Origin: Trabulsiella odontotermitis
GTDB lineage: Bacteria > Pseudomonadota > Gammaproteobacteria > Enterobacterales > Enterobacteriaceae
Reading direction: 5' to 3'
NCBI RefSeq assembly: GCF_030053895.1
Contig: NZ_CP125781.1
Location: 2,356,001-2,420,000, forward strand
DNA length: 64,000 bases
Shown: positions 1 to 7,941 of the stretch, piece by piece
Numbering within the stretch: position 1 is the first letter of the stretch
How the letters are laid out: each line of letters begins with the position of its first letter
Notes under the pieces: model-generated
Told to the model about the DNA's origin: nothing
The model's database searches: none
Seen by the model: the letters and a program-made list of their open reading frames with translations, nothing else
Made by a program: the position numbers and the translations under genes

Positions 1-19
1 TGACGGCGTCACCTGTTAG

Positions 20-1438
20 TTAAAATAACATCGGTTCATCTCGCCGGATACTGGTGCGGTTACGCCCCAGCTTCTTCGAGCGGTAGAGATATTCATCCGC
101 TTCCACCAGCAACAGGTTGAACGTCTCGGATACCGGCGTGTTTCCCGGGCTGCGGGTGCCGATACCAATACTGACAGTCAGTCGCAGCGTGTCCTGATGC
201 CAGCGGAACGGATATGCTTCAATGGCACTGCGGATCCTCTCCGCCAGCGCATAACCTTCAGCGGCATCAGTGGTGAGTGTGGCGATAGCAAACTCCTCAC
301 CGCCCATTCGCGCCACCAGTCCTTTTTCACCGACCAGGCTTTTCACCTGCTGCGCGAACGAGGCCAGTACATAATCGCCGCACTCATGACCATAGCTGTC
401 GTTGATGCTTTTGAAATAGTCGAGATCCAGCAACATCACCGTCAGGTGACTATCGCTGGTGTGCTCTATCTTTTTCAGCGCTTCATAGAGGCCAGAACGG
501 GAATAAACCCGGGTCAGGAAATCGAAATCAGCGCGCAGCGCGACCTGTTTCATCAGCCGGCTAATGGCGTCAACGCTGGCCGCGACCATCACCGGGCTCA
601 TCACCAGCGCGGCGATGCCAAGGCGCGTGGAAAACAGTTGCGGTGTCTGCAACGGCGCTACCACAGAGAGATTAATAATATTGTTGGCCACCAGCAGGAT
701 TTCAGCACACCCGGCCACCAGCGTCAGCATGCAGGTTAACGGCAGCGGATAGCGCACCGCGCACCAGATAAGCGCCGGCAGTGGAAAAGCCAGGCTCCCG
801 GCTCCGCCCACCAGTATTGACGCGCTAATCGAGAGGATCAGCGCCGCCACCGGAATCAGTGTACGTAAACGAAAACCGGACAGGTTTTCGGGCCACGTCA
901 GCGTCATGATGCAGGGCAAAAACAGCACACCAGTGGAGAATTGCTCGCTGAACCAGTCCGCAAACAACGGAAGAAAGGTTTGCCTGTCGATACCGACGGA
1001 TCCGATCGCGCCGAGCAAAGACGATAATATGGCGGCAAGCAGACAATAATAAAATAAATGCAAGGTGCTCAACGGGCCAGGCATATAGTTTGTTCGTCTT
1101 TTATCGCGTAATACCAGTTGAGCTACGGTAACGATAAAAACCATATTTGACAGATTAATGACCAGCGATGCCATTCCCCATTGTGTGGTTATTGCATCAT
1201 ATATCAGCATCGCGGCATAACAGATGGCGTAATGGATACCGCGATTGAGAAACGCGTAACGGGCGAAAACCCCGGCCATTACGGCGTTCAGCGGCCAGAA
1301 CAGGGAGAGTTCCTGCACCATTCGCAGCATCGCGCCAAAGAAATAGAACAGGGTGGTTAAAATAAATACTACCAGCGCATCCCGCACGGGTTGTTCTTCA
1401 CGAAACAATGTGAAAGACGTCAGTGAAAATGAGCGCAT
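20..1438 (-). CDS. dgcF: Diguanylate cyclase DgcF (YneF), MASE1-GGDEF
   Basis: Predicted inner-membrane diguanylate cyclase making c-di-GMP from two GTP. The first ~290 of 472 residues are a string of hydrophobic segments typical of a MASE1 sensor. Residues ~300-465 form the GGDEF domain, with active-site motif GGEEF at 379-383 and the metal-binding LLDLDYF stretch at ~336-342, so catalysis should be intact. The residues that would hold the RxxD inhibitory site (about 370-374) read GEKGL, so product inhibition through that site is not expected. Length equals E. coli YneF. yneG and glsB lie upstream on the same strand, as in E. coli. Confidence 0.93.
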   Translation of the reverse strand: MRSFSLTSFTLFREEQPVRDALVVFILTTLFYFFGAMLRMVQELSLFWPLNAVMAGVFARYAFLNRGIHYAICYAAMLIYDAITTQWGMASLVINLSNMVFIVTVAQLVLRDKRRTNYMPGPLSTLHLFYYCLLAAILSSLLGAIGSVGIDRQTFLPLFADWFSEQFSTGVLFLPCIMTLTWPENLSGFRLRTLIPVAALILSISASILVGGAGSLAFPLPALIWCAVRYPLPLTCMLTLVAGCAEILLVANNIINLSVVAPLQTPQLFSTRLGIAALVMSPVMVAASVDAISRLMKQVALRADFDFLTRVYSRSGLYEALKKIEHTSDSHLTVMLLDLDYFKSINDSYGHECGDYVLASFAQQVKSLVGEKGLVARMGGEEFAIATLTTDAAEGYALAERIRSAIEAYPFRWHQDTLRLTVSIGIGTRSPGNTPVSETFNLLLVEADEYLYRSKKLGRNRTSIRRDEPMLF

Positions 1439-1542
1439 GAATATTTATCCGGTAATTACTTTCGTAATTTGTTTACGGTAACAGATGCAGCCATAATATT
1501 ATCATGAAAAAAAATTACACGATATTTTGCCCGAAAAATTAA

Positions 1543-1902
1543 CTACCGCGAATTCATTTGTATGACCAGCCAGTGGTGGATCACGGCCACAATATATTGC
1601 TGCTGTTCTTCGTTGAGTGCAGTTCCCTGAGGGATCTGATGCCATTTTTGCAGGCAGCCGCGGCAACAAGTGGCTGTTGCGTGCTGCGCGATAAACACCG
1701 GATGGCCGCGCATCGGCGTCTGTTTACCGTCATTCTTTGGCTGTGCGGGCGCCAGGCGGCTGGCGATGAAATCGGCGGCATGACGGTCAATGACCTCCGG
1801 TCCCTTATCGATGCAATACTGCCGCTCTTTCGGGCCGAGACGAAACCGGGCGCGAAACGTCGATCGCGCCAGGCGGGCAAAAAGAGAATCAAGTGGAATC
1901 AT
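1543..1902 (-). CDS. yneG: DUF4186 protein YneG
   Basis: A 119-residue protein matching E. coli YneG in length and sequence. Function is unknown. It has a Cys/His-rich centre (HATATCCRGCLQKWH, about residues 74-88) that could bind metal. Its ATG begins three bases after the glsB stop codon, with only a weak ribosome site inside glsB, so translation is probably coupled to glsB. dgcF follows on the same strand. Confidence 0.9.
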   Translation of the reverse strand: MIPLDSLFARLARSTFRARFRLGPKERQYCIDKGPEVIDRHAADFIASRLAPAQPKNDGKQTPMRGHPVFIAQHATATCCRGCLQKWHQIPQGTALNEEQQQYIVAVIHHWLVIQMNSR

Positions 1903-1905
1903 AAG

Positions 1906-2832
1906 CTAGTAAACCGAGCGACCCAGTTGTTGGGTCAGTTTTTCAAGAACGGCGATCCCTGCCAGCGAATTTCCCGCATCATCCAGTTCCGGGCTCCATA
2001 CCGCAATAGCCATTTCCTGCGGCACAATCGCGACAATGCCACCACCGACACCGGATTTAGCCGGTAACCCCACACGCCAGGCAAATTCCCCGGCATTCTG
2101 ATACATCCCGCTGGTCGCCATCAGGGCATTGACCTGCCGCGTCTGTAACGGCGTGATCACCGGTGAAGTAAGGTGTGGCGCCCTGCCCCTGTCAGCCAGA
2201 AACAGAAAAGTGCGCGCCAGTTCGGCGCAGCTCATTTTCAGGGAACAGTAGTGAAAGTAGTTCTGCAATACTGTCGCCACATCATGATGAAAATTGCCAA
2301 ACGACTTCATCAGCCAGGCGATGGCAGCATTACGGGCGGAGTGATCGAACTCAGAACGGGCCACAACGGCGTCATAGCTGATCGTGGTTTCGCCGCTGAG
2401 TTTACGGACGATTTCCAGCATGCGCTGTCTGGGCGCGCTCAGTCGTCCCTGCAACATATCGCACACCACCAGCGCCCCGGCGTTGATGAACGGATTGCGT
2501 GGAATACCCTGCTCCATTTCCAGCTGTAACAGGGAGTTGAACGGCTGTCCGGAAGGATCTTTCCCCACCCGCTGCCAGATTTCCTCTTCCTGATAGTGGT
2601 TCATGGCGACAATCAGGCTGAGCACTTTAGAAATCGACTGGATGGAAAAACGTTCGTGCGCATCGCCCGCGGAAAAATGCTGACCGTCGACGGTACTGAT
2701 GGCCATTCCCAGTTTGTTTCCCGCTACACAGGCCAGCGCCGGAATGTAGTCCGCCACCTTGCCGCGCCCAATCAGCGGCCGGACGTCAGCCAGAATGGCG
2801 TCCAGCATAGTGTTATTGATGACCGTAGCCAC
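1906..2832 (-). CDS. glsB: Glutaminase 2 (GlsB/YneH)
   Basis: Cytoplasmic beta-lactamase-fold glutaminase hydrolysing L-glutamine to glutamate and ammonia. At 308 residues it is the same length as E. coli GlsB. The catalytic Ser-x-x-Lys is present as S66-I-S-K69 in FSIQSISKV. The family blocks EMEQGIPRNPFINAGA and GLPAKSGVGGGI are intact. The start codon is GTG with AAGGAG upstream, as I recall for E. coli. It is followed immediately by yneG, so the two probably share a transcript. Confidence 0.95.
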   Translation of the reverse strand: MATVINNTMLDAILADVRPLIGRGKVADYIPALACVAGNKLGMAISTVDGQHFSAGDAHERFSIQSISKVLSLIVAMNHYQEEEIWQRVGKDPSGQPFNSLLQLEMEQGIPRNPFINAGALVVCDMLQGRLSAPRQRMLEIVRKLSGETTISYDAVVARSEFDHSARNAAIAWLMKSFGNFHHDVATVLQNYFHYCSLKMSCAELARTFLFLADRGRAPHLTSPVITPLQTRQVNALMATSGMYQNAGEFAWRVGLPAKSGVGGGIVAIVPQEMAIAVWSPELDDAGNSLAGIAVLEKLTQQLGRSVY

Positions 2833-2895
2833 TTACTGCTCCTTGCCCACAGGCCAGATTCGGCTTGCGAGTATACCAGAGCGAAATGTCTGCCG

Positions 2896-4494
2896 TCAGG
2901 CGGGAAGTCGAAAACGGGTGACGGCCTGTTTCAGCAACTGCGAGCTTTCCTGTAACTTGCCCGATGATTTCGTCGCATAGTCGACCAGTTCACCGGTCTG
3001 GCGCGCCACCTGGTTCAGTGTATGAAGCTGACGGGTCATCTGATGGATACTGTCTCCCTGGCTGAGGGTGGCCTGTGAGATCTCATTCAGTAAGCCGCTC
3101 AAGTGCCCCACCAGTCCGGTGACTTTTTGCAGGTTATCTTCCAGACGGTTCACCGCCCGCGATCCCTGTTCGATACCGTCCAGCGAGTGGTTAATCAGCT
3201 CCTGAATAGTCTGTGTGGACTGACTGCTCTTGCGCGCCAGCAAACCAACCTCTTTAGCCACCACCGCAAACCCGCGCCCCTGATTGCCCGCATGCGCGGC
3301 CTCAATCGCGGCGTTGAGTGCCAGAATATTGGTCTGGAAAGCGACGCTGTCGATCATCGCCACGATGCCACGCATTTCTGCGGAGCGGTCGACAATCGCC
3401 TGCATGGATTCATTCACCGTCACCATCATCCGGTCACCGCCAGCCGCCACCTGGCGCGCTTCGTCCGCCCGCTGACTGGCGAGCTGCGCATAGCCGGTGT
3501 TGCCTTCCACGTGCGATTCCATGCGGGCGATATGTGTGGTGACCTCATCCAGCTCCTGCGATTGTTTGACTGATTGCTGGAACAGTTTTTCGTTGCCTTC
3601 CACCAGGTGGTCAATCTGCGTCATCATCGAGCCGGTGGCCTGATTCACGCGGGTCACCAGTTGCTGTAACCCGCGCTGCATGTCACCAATGCTGAGACTC
3701 AGTTGATCGATTTCGCGGTTAAAGCGGCTGACGGTGGGCAGCGGGCTGGAGAGATCACCTGCCGCCAGCGTGTTGATATGGGTAATCAACCGGCGCAGCG
3801 GGGAAATCACCCAGCGCGACATACCGATCCATACCGCCGCCGCAATCACCACCAGTAAAGCCGGGGCCAGCAAAAACAACGTCTGCAGAGTTGACAAATT
3901 ACTCATCAACGCCTGCCGACCTGCTTCCGCCTGGGTTTCGCTGGCCTGCTGAAAACGGGCGTAGTTGTCGTTAAAGTCAGACTGAAACGCCTGCACCGGC
4001 ACGGCAAAAAAGGCATCGATTGACTGGGTTTTCGTCAGCCCGTCCGCCTGTTCTTTAATTGCGCCGTAAAACAGTTGATAGCTGTTGATCAATCCCTCGT
4101 CTTTCGGCGGATTCAGTGCCAGCCAGGCCTGCCAGGCGGTTTGCGACTGTACCAGTGCTTTTTGCGCCTCATCCATCAGGCTGTTCCAGCTTCCCACCGA
4201 ACCGGTTTCTTTATCCTGCATAAAATAGACGCCAGCGCGGTTGAGCAGATCGCTCGCCGCCAGTAGCGACACGCGTGCTTCGTCCACCTTGACCTGCTGA
4301 AGATGCGCCTGCTGATTGCGCTGTTCGTTACGTTGCGCATCTTTTAAGGAAAAAGTGAGGAGAAATGAGGAGGTAATCTGCAAAGCAGAGAATAAACCAA
4401 TGATGCAAAAAATCCCTGCCAGCAGGCCGAACTGCCGTGGAAAAAAGCGCTGTGTGAAACGCTGAAAAGTTTGAGTTAAGTTCATGATTTTCAT
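2896..4494 (-). CDS. Methyl-accepting chemotaxis protein, Pho-box promoter
   Basis: Transmembrane chemoreceptor of 532 residues. TM1 is at about 22-50, a four-helix-type periplasmic sensor at about 51-200, TM2 at about 203-226, HAMP at about 227-282, then the cytoplasmic signalling hairpin. The hairpin tip (about 380-412) is recognisable by AFQTNILALNAAIEAA and GRGFAVVAKEV. Two residues that normally hold receptor trimers together differ: Tsr R388 is H401 and E391 is N404. The C-terminus ends FRLPA with no NWETF-type CheR/CheB tether, so adaptation would depend on other receptors. The ligand is unknown. E. coli has no chemoreceptor at this position. ATG at 4494 is used; a second ATG at 4485 is possible. 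Confidence 0.9.
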   Translation of the reverse strand: MKIMNLTQTFQRFTQRFFPRQFGLLAGIFCIIGLFSALQITSSFLLTFSLKDAQRNEQRNQQAHLQQVKVDEARVSLLAASDLLNRAGVYFMQDKETGSVGSWNSLMDEAQKALVQSQTAWQAWLALNPPKDEGLINSYQLFYGAIKEQADGLTKTQSIDAFFAVPVQAFQSDFNDNYARFQQASETQAEAGRQALMSNLSTLQTLFLLAPALLVVIAAAVWIGMSRWVISPLRRLITHINTLAAGDLSSPLPTVSRFNREIDQLSLSIGDMQRGLQQLVTRVNQATGSMMTQIDHLVEGNEKLFQQSVKQSQELDEVTTHIARMESHVEGNTGYAQLASQRADEARQVAAGGDRMMVTVNESMQAIVDRSAEMRGIVAMIDSVAFQTNILALNAAIEAAHAGNQGRGFAVVAKEVGLLARKSSQSTQTIQELINHSLDGIEQGSRAVNRLEDNLQKVTGLVGHLSGLLNEISQATLSQGDSIHQMTRQLHTLNQVARQTGELVDYATKSSGKLQESSQLLKQAVTRFRLPA

Positions 4495-4516
4495 CTGTTA
4501 CGACTAGACAGGCGCG

Positions 4517-4561
4517 AGTCTACGAAATGAAAATGACAGAACCATGACGGGAAAATGACAG
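4517..4561 (-). promoter_or_regulatory. Pho box (PhoB site) and -10 of the chemoreceptor gene
   Basis: Read on the minus strand, three 7-base units CTGTCAT, CCGTCAT, CTGTCAT occupy 4561-4555, 4550-4544 and 4539-4533. Their spacing is exactly 11 bases, the layout of a PhoB-binding Pho box. Exactly 10 bases further is TAGACT (4522-4517), a plausible -10 element where PhoB-dependent promoters place it. The ATG of the chemoreceptor gene is 22 bases downstream. Regulation by phosphate limitation is inferred from this pattern. Confidence 0.7.
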
Positions 4562-4587
4562 GACGCCATACGGCGCCCCGGGATGGC

Positions 4588-5973
4588 CTAGCGGCGGTCT
4601 TTCCACACCGTTTGTACGTTGCAGAATTCCCGCAAACCAAAGTGTGACAATTCGCGACCAAAGCCGCTTTTCTTCACCCCACCGAATGCCACGCGGGCAT
4701 CGCTGGCGCTGTAGCCGTTGATAAAGACGCCGCCGCACTCCAGCTCGCGGGCAAAACGCTGCGCCTGTGCATCGCTGGCAGTGAAGACCGTCGCAGAAAG
4801 CCCGAACTCGCTGTCGTTCGCCAGTTCCAGCGCATGGTCAGCGTCGCGGGCGATAATGATCGCCGCGACCGGGCCAAACATCTCCTGACGAAACGCGGTC
4901 ATGTCGCGGGTGACGTTACCGAGTACGGTCGGCGCGTAATAGTTACCCTGCCCGGCAATTTTCTCGCCACCCAGCAACAGCGTGGCGCCTTCGGCGAGCG
5001 TCTTCTGTACCTGCTGATCCAGCTCATCACGGAGATCAAAACGCGCCATTGGTCCGAGGTAATTCTGCTCTTCTTCCGGTGAGCCCATCTTCAGTTTCGC
5101 GGTCGCGGCGACAAATTTCTCCGTGAAAGCATCCGCAATACCCGCCTCGACGATAAAGCGCTTCGCAGCGGCACATACCTGCCCGGTGTTCTGGTAGCGT
5201 CCAATAACCGCGGCCTGCACGGCGAGATCCAGATCAGCATCATTCAGAACGATAAACGGATCGGAACCACCCAGCTCGAGTACGCATTTTTTCAGCGCCG
5301 CGCCGGATTGCGCGCCAATTGCCTTCCCTGCCCGTACGCTTCCGGTGACGGTCACTGCGGCAATACGCACATCATTAATCGCCTGGCTGACGCCATCGTT
5401 AGTCGCATTTACCCAGCCGAAAACGCCCTGCGGGATCCCGGCTTTGGTGAAGATCTCGCCGATGAAAGCCGCGCAGCCCATCACATTTGGCGCGTGTTTC
5501 AGTAAATAGCTGTTACCGGCCAGCAGAATTGGCACCGCGCCGCGCACCACCTGCCACAACGGGAAGTTCCACGGCATTACCGCCAGAATCGGCCCCATCG
5601 GACGGTATTCGATCACCGCCTGCTGGTTCTCAACCATCGTCGGTTCGGTCGACAGCATCGCCGGACCGTGTTCGGCATACCAGTCAAACAGGCTGGCGGA
5701 TTTCGCAACTTCGCCACGCGCCTGGGCGATCGGTTTCCCCATTTCACGGGTGATCCGTAACGCCATTTCATCGGCATGTTCGCGCAGCGTCTGACCGACC
5801 GCGCGTAACGCGTCGGCACGTTCAGCAATGGTTTTCTGCCGCCACTGGCGATAGCCGTTGTCAGCTTGCGCGATGGCGCTGTCAACCTGGTCGGCGGTGG
5901 CCCATGGCAACGACGAGAGCACGTCGCCGGTTGCCGGATTGACGGAAATTGCGTGGGTTGCAGGTGAGCTCAT
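4588..5973 (-). CDS. sad: NAD+-dependent succinate semialdehyde dehydrogenase Sad (YneI)
   Basis: Oxidises succinate semialdehyde to succinate, serving GABA/putrescine and aromatic degradation. At 461 residues it is one shorter than E. coli Sad. Aldehyde dehydrogenase hallmarks are present: VMPWNFPLWQ, the LELGGSDPF glutamate and the NTGQVCAAAKR catalytic cysteine. ATG has AGAGAGAA upstream. It is divergent from ptrR, its known repressor in E. coli, across about 100 bases. The Pho-box promoter of the next gene lies between its stop codon and that gene. Confidence 0.94.
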   Translation of the reverse strand: MSSPATHAISVNPATGDVLSSLPWATADQVDSAIAQADNGYRQWRQKTIAERADALRAVGQTLREHADEMALRITREMGKPIAQARGEVAKSASLFDWYAEHGPAMLSTEPTMVENQQAVIEYRPMGPILAVMPWNFPLWQVVRGAVPILLAGNSYLLKHAPNVMGCAAFIGEIFTKAGIPQGVFGWVNATNDGVSQAINDVRIAAVTVTGSVRAGKAIGAQSGAALKKCVLELGGSDPFIVLNDADLDLAVQAAVIGRYQNTGQVCAAAKRFIVEAGIADAFTEKFVAATAKLKMGSPEEEQNYLGPMARFDLRDELDQQVQKTLAEGATLLLGGEKIAGQGNYYAPTVLGNVTRDMTAFRQEMFGPVAAIIIARDADHALELANDSEFGLSATVFTASDAQAQRFARELECGGVFINGYSASDARVAFGGVKKSGFGRELSHFGLREFCNVQTVWKDRR

Positions 5974-6076
5974 GTTTTCTCTCTCAGTCGATTGCGTTGT
6001 GTTCTCATCCTGGCGTACTCTTCCATTTATGAAAACTGAATAATATTAACCATTCTGTTCACGAATCGAGAATACT

Positions 6077-6949
6077 ATGGATCTGACTCAGCTTGAGATG
6101 TTCAACGCCGTCGCCCACACGGGCAGCATTACCCTCGCTGCGCAAAAAGTTCACCGGGTGCCCTCTAACCTGACGACCCGTATTCGCCAACTGGAAGCCG
6201 ACCTTGGCGTTGAGCTGTTTATTCGTGAAAACCAGCGGCTGCGCCTCTCCCCGGCCGGGCACAGTTTCCTGCGCTACAGCCAGCAGATCCTCGCGTTAGT
6301 GGATGAAGCCCGGATGGTGGTCGCAGGCGATGAGCCGCAGGGCCTGTTTGCGCTGGGGTCGCTGGAAAGTACGGCGGCGGTTCGCATTCCGGAAACGCTG
6401 GCGCGCTATAATCAGCGCTATCCGAAAATTCAGTTTGATCTGGCGACCGGCCCTTCCGGCACCATGATTGACGGCGTGACCGAAGGGACGCTGAGCGCGG
6501 CGTTTGTCGATGGCCCGGTCATGCATCCCGGGCTGGAAGGCATTCCGGTTTATCGTGAAGAGATGATGATTGTCACCCCGCACGGTCATGCACCGGTCAA
6601 ACGGGCCAGCGAAGTGAACGGCGCCAGCATTTACGCGTTTCGCGCCAACTGCTCCTATCGCCGTCATTTTGAGAGTTGGTTTCACGCCGACCGCGCCACA
6701 CCGGGGCGGATCCATGAAATGGAGTCCTATCACGGTATGCTCGCCTGCGTGATTGCCGGTGCCGGGCTGGCGCTCATTCCCCGCAGTATGCTGGAAAGTA
6801 TGCCCGGTCATCATCAGGTCGATGCCTGGCCGCTGGCAGAAAAATGGCGCTGGCTGACCACCTGGCTTGTCTGGCGGCGCGGGGCGATGACCCGCCAGCT
6901 GGAAGCGTTTATCGAACTGCTGAACGAAGATCGAAGCCAACCTCTCTAG
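6077..6949 (+). CDS. ptrR: LysR-family regulator PtrR (YneJ)
   Basis: LysR-type transcription factor of 290 residues with the winged helix-turn-helix at residues 1-60 (DLTQLEMFNAVAHTGSITLA) and a C-terminal periplasmic-binding-like effector domain. In E. coli PtrR represses sad, and the divergent arrangement with sad is kept here. Its TAG stop overlaps by four bases (CTAG, 6946-6949) the stop of the convergent PhzF-family gene, leaving no room for a terminator. Confidence 0.92.
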   Translation: MDLTQLEMFNAVAHTGSITLAAQKVHRVPSNLTTRIRQLEADLGVELFIRENQRLRLSPAGHSFLRYSQQILALVDEARMVVAGDEPQGLFALGSLESTAAVRIPETLARYNQRYPKIQFDLATGPSGTMIDGVTEGTLSAAFVDGPVMHPGLEGIPVYREEMMIVTPHGHAPVKRASEVNGASIYAFRANCSYRRHFESWFHADRATPGRIHEMESYHGMLACVIAGAGLALIPRSMLESMPGHHQVDAWPLAEKWRWLTTWLVWRRGAMTRQLEAFIELLNEDRSQPL

Positions 6950-7740
6950 CGCAGCGTAATCACGCCGGTTAAATAGGTCACCGCCTGGCCGCTCATCAAT
7001 ACTCTTGCCCCCTTCAGCTCGCAGCGAATATCGCCTCCACGCGCGGAGACCTGCCGCGCCAGCATTTTCGTTTTGCCGAGCCTTTCGCCCCAGTAAGGAA
7101 TCAGCATGCTGTGGGTCGAACCGGTCACCGGGTCTTCCGCCACCGACTCTCCCGGGCAGAAGAAACGGCTGACAAAGTCGTACTCTTCATCCGCAGCGCT
7201 AATACAGACCATTTTCTCCAGGTGCTGAAGTATCTGCATATCCGGGCGTACGGCCTCCACCTGCTGACGGTCGGCTAAAATCACCAGATAATCTCGCGCC
7301 ACGCGAATTTCCTGCGCGTCGCGCAGTCCGAGCCCGGCCAGAAGTTCCGCAGGCGGCAGCTCAACAACTGTCGTCTCCCAGGCCGGGAAATCCAGCGTCA
7401 GCCAGTCGCCGCTACGCGTTACGCGAAGCTCGCCGACAAAACGGGTGCTAAACACGATCGTCGATGACGGATGATCGAAATATTCAAAAATCACGTGCGA
7501 GGCTGCCAGCGTCGCGTGACCACAGAGATTGATTTCGTGCAGCGTGGTAAACCAACGTAGTTCATATCCTTCGTCAGTGCGGACGAAAAACGCCGTCTCT
7601 GACTGGTTATGCTGCTGAGCCATTTTTAGCAGCGTTTCGTCCGGCAGCCATTCGGTGAGCGGACAAACCGCCGCCGCGTTACCGCCAAAGCTGTGGTTAC
7701 TGAACGCGTCGACCAGATAAAAATTAATCTCCTGCATCAT
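6946..7740 (-). CDS. PhzF-family isomerase/epimerase-like protein
   Basis: A 264-residue protein of the PhzF/YddE family (two-domain diaminopimelate-epimerase fold). The N-terminal DAFSNHSFGGNAAAVC block, the catalytic glutamate E48 in NQSETAFF, the LCGHATLAASHV motif and the C-terminal AEDPVTGSTHSML motif are all present, so an active isomerase is likely. The substrate is unknown; family members act on phenazine precursors or isochorismate-derived acids. It starts ATGATG with AAGGG upstream and lies convergent to ptrR. I do not recall it at this place in E. coli K-12. Confidence 0.85.
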   Translation of the reverse strand: MMQEINFYLVDAFSNHSFGGNAAAVCPLTEWLPDETLLKMAQQHNQSETAFFVRTDEGYELRWFTTLHEINLCGHATLAASHVIFEYFDHPSSTIVFSTRFVGELRVTRSGDWLTLDFPAWETTVVELPPAELLAGLGLRDAQEIRVARDYLVILADRQQVEAVRPDMQILQHLEKMVCISAADEEYDFVSRFFCPGESVAEDPVTGSTHSMLIPYWGERLGKTKMLARQVSARGGDIRCELKGARVLMSGQAVTYLTGVITLR

Positions 7741-7850
7741 TCTGTCCCTTCACTTTTTTGCTTATCGATAACATGACATAAACGTGATTAATGCACACGT
7801 TTTATAGAAAAATTAACTTGTTAGCGTCGGCCGACACCCTCAGGCAAAAA

Positions 7851-7866
7851 TGAGACTCAGGTCACA
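7851..7866. promoter_or_regulatory. CRP-like site upstream of sotB
   Basis: TGAGA-N6-TCACA, flanked by A-rich sequence, differs at one position from the TGTGA-N6-TCACA consensus for cAMP-CRP. It lies about 76 bases before the sotB ATG, inside the 200-base region between the PhzF-family gene and sotB. No experiment is implied. Confidence 0.4.
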
Positions 7867-7941
7867 AAATGATTGTATTTCAGGCAGTGATCGTTTTAAG
7901 ATCGCCCCACTTCTTTCCTCTTTGTAACCTGCCCTCAATTT

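Noticed and set aside
6296..6940. A 214-codon minus-strand frame inside ptrR
   Set aside because: Antisense to a LysR gene aligned along its whole length with E. coli YneJ.
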